DNA of 6,013 nucleotides from Chloroflexota bacterium (GTDB taxonomy: Bacteria > Chloroflexota > Dormibacteria > CF-121): positions 1 through 6,013 of the forward strand of contig VBGO01000126.1 of the NCBI GenBank assembly GCA_005882525.1, given 5' to 3'. Below are positions 5,531-6,013 of this stretch, piece by piece (the stretch's first letter is position 1; each line of letters opens with the position of its first letter). Made by a program: the position numbers and the translations under genes. The notes below the pieces were generated by a model. That model did not search any database and was not told where the DNA came from. It was given only the letters and a program-made list of their open reading frames with translations.

Positions 5531-5538
5531 TAAGGAGG
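5531..5538 (+). promoter_or_regulatory. Ribosome-binding site of the IS30 transposase
   Basis: TAAGGAGG is an essentially perfect match to the 16S rRNA anti-Shine-Dalgarno and lies seven bases before the ATG at 5546. It fixes the transposase start. Confidence 0.8.
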
Positions 5539-5545
5539 CTGTTGC

Positions 5546-6013
5546 ATGCGGTTACAGGACCGGAACGAACAGCACCTGTTCTGGACTCAAATCAGAGCTG
5601 GCTTGGCTTGCGCCGCAGCGGCGGCGGCATCCGGCGTCCCGAGGCGCACGGCGGCGGGCTGGTTCGTGCAGGCTGGCGACATCATGCCACCCAACGTCCC
5701 AGCACAGTCGGGACAGCGCTACCTGTCACTCGAGGAACGAGAGGACATCCACGCCGGGATTGAGCGTGCGGAGAGCATTCGGGCAATCGCCAGGCGGCTA
5801 AGCCGGGCGCCCTCGACTATTTTCCGAGAGCTGCGCCGGAACACGAGAGACCAGAGGTATCGAACCCGCAGCACGCTAAGACAACGCAGGCGCGGTCGGC
5901 AGCGGACCCAGCCTTGGGAATACCGGCCGAGCTCAGCTCACGAGCGTGCCAAGCGGAGAGCGTCCCGGCCCAAGGTTGCGAAGCTGGCGGTCAACTCGGA
6001 GTTGCGCGAGCTG
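5546..6013 (+). CDS. IS30-family transposase, N-terminal part (3' truncated by window edge)
   Basis: The frame is open from the ATG at 5546 to the end of the window (156 codons). Residues 1-45 (starting MRLQDRNEQHLFWTQIRAG, with RRTAAGWFVQAG) form the N-terminal region seen in actinobacterial IS30 transposases. The segment RYLSLEEREDIHAGIERAES (58-77) leads into the characteristic helix-turn-helix SIRAIARRLSRAPSTIFREL (77-96), which binds the terminal inverted repeats. The Arg-rich stretch to about 145 and RPKVAKLAVNSELREL follow. The DDE catalytic domain lies beyond the window, so activity cannot be judged. No frameshift is seen in the visible part. Confidence 0.9.
   Translation, partial: MRLQDRNEQHLFWTQIRAGLACAAAAAASGVPRRTAAGWFVQAGDIMPPNVPAQSGQRYLSLEEREDIHAGIERAESIRAIARRLSRAPSTIFRELRRNTRDQRYRTRSTLRQRRRGRQRTQPWEYRPSSAHERAKRRASRPKVAKLAVNSELREL

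Larger units (their letters stand above)
5500..6013 (+). mobile_element. IS30-family insertion sequence, left part
   Basis: The left part of an IS30-family element, with the start of the transposase gene and a short leader. The left boundary is placed only approximately, near GGGTTCAAGGAGTCGATTCA (5500-5519), because I cannot see the right inverted repeat. The element runs off the right edge of the window. Confidence 0.7.

Overview
The window is GC-rich accessory DNA, most likely from an actinobacterium. That assignment is an inference from the style of the IS3 and IS30 elements, the small membrane protein and the base composition; no marker gene fixes the taxon. An IS3-family element occupies the left edge (right half only, inverted repeat ending at 591) and an IS30-family element enters at the right edge (transposase start at 5546). 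The roughly 4.9 kb between them is a patchwork of intact small genes and visibly broken ones.

Layout from left to right. The IS3 OrfB C-terminal half ends at 524. Positions 592-1185 hold no convincing gene. A class I SAM-methyltransferase on the minus strand (1186-1867) is split by a frameshift. At 1902-2010 lies the C-terminal stub of an alpha/beta hydrolase (haloalkane-dehalogenase-like), also on the minus strand. On the plus strand, 1990-2613 encodes a membrane-anchored thioredoxin-like protein whose frame contains one TGA at 2257-2259. Reading it as selenocysteine gives a U-P-T-C redox motif exactly where a thioredoxin fold carries CxxC, and an extended hairpin begins immediately after the UGA. 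A terminator-like hairpin (2651-2669) separates this gene from a convergent four-helix membrane protein gene (2695-3224, minus, frameshifted). Next come a GyrI-like ligand-binding domain gene (3682-4106, plus, frameshift and in-frame TAA), an intact small hypothetical gene (4137-4388, minus), and a sequence matching the 3' half of a proline tRNA (4449-4495, minus). A 19-bp repeat occurs on either side of an intact SnoaL/NTF2-like gene (4796-5188, plus), followed by a start-less coding-like frame (5198-5341) and the IS30 transposase.

The most interesting object is the candidate selenoprotein. It has the same reading frame and matching fold features on both sides of the UGA, and the UGA falls on a redox-active position rather than at random. 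The caution is that its neighbours are decaying and its own upstream region is the truncated hydrolase, so a Cys-to-stop mutation in a dying gene cannot be excluded from this window. No selenocysteine machinery (selA, selB, selC, selD) is visible here.

The genes do not form an obvious pathway. The tRNA fragment, repeats, two IS elements and several interrupted genes suggest a much-recombined integration hotspot. Alternatively, the single-base frameshifts at short homopolymer runs could partly be assembly errors.
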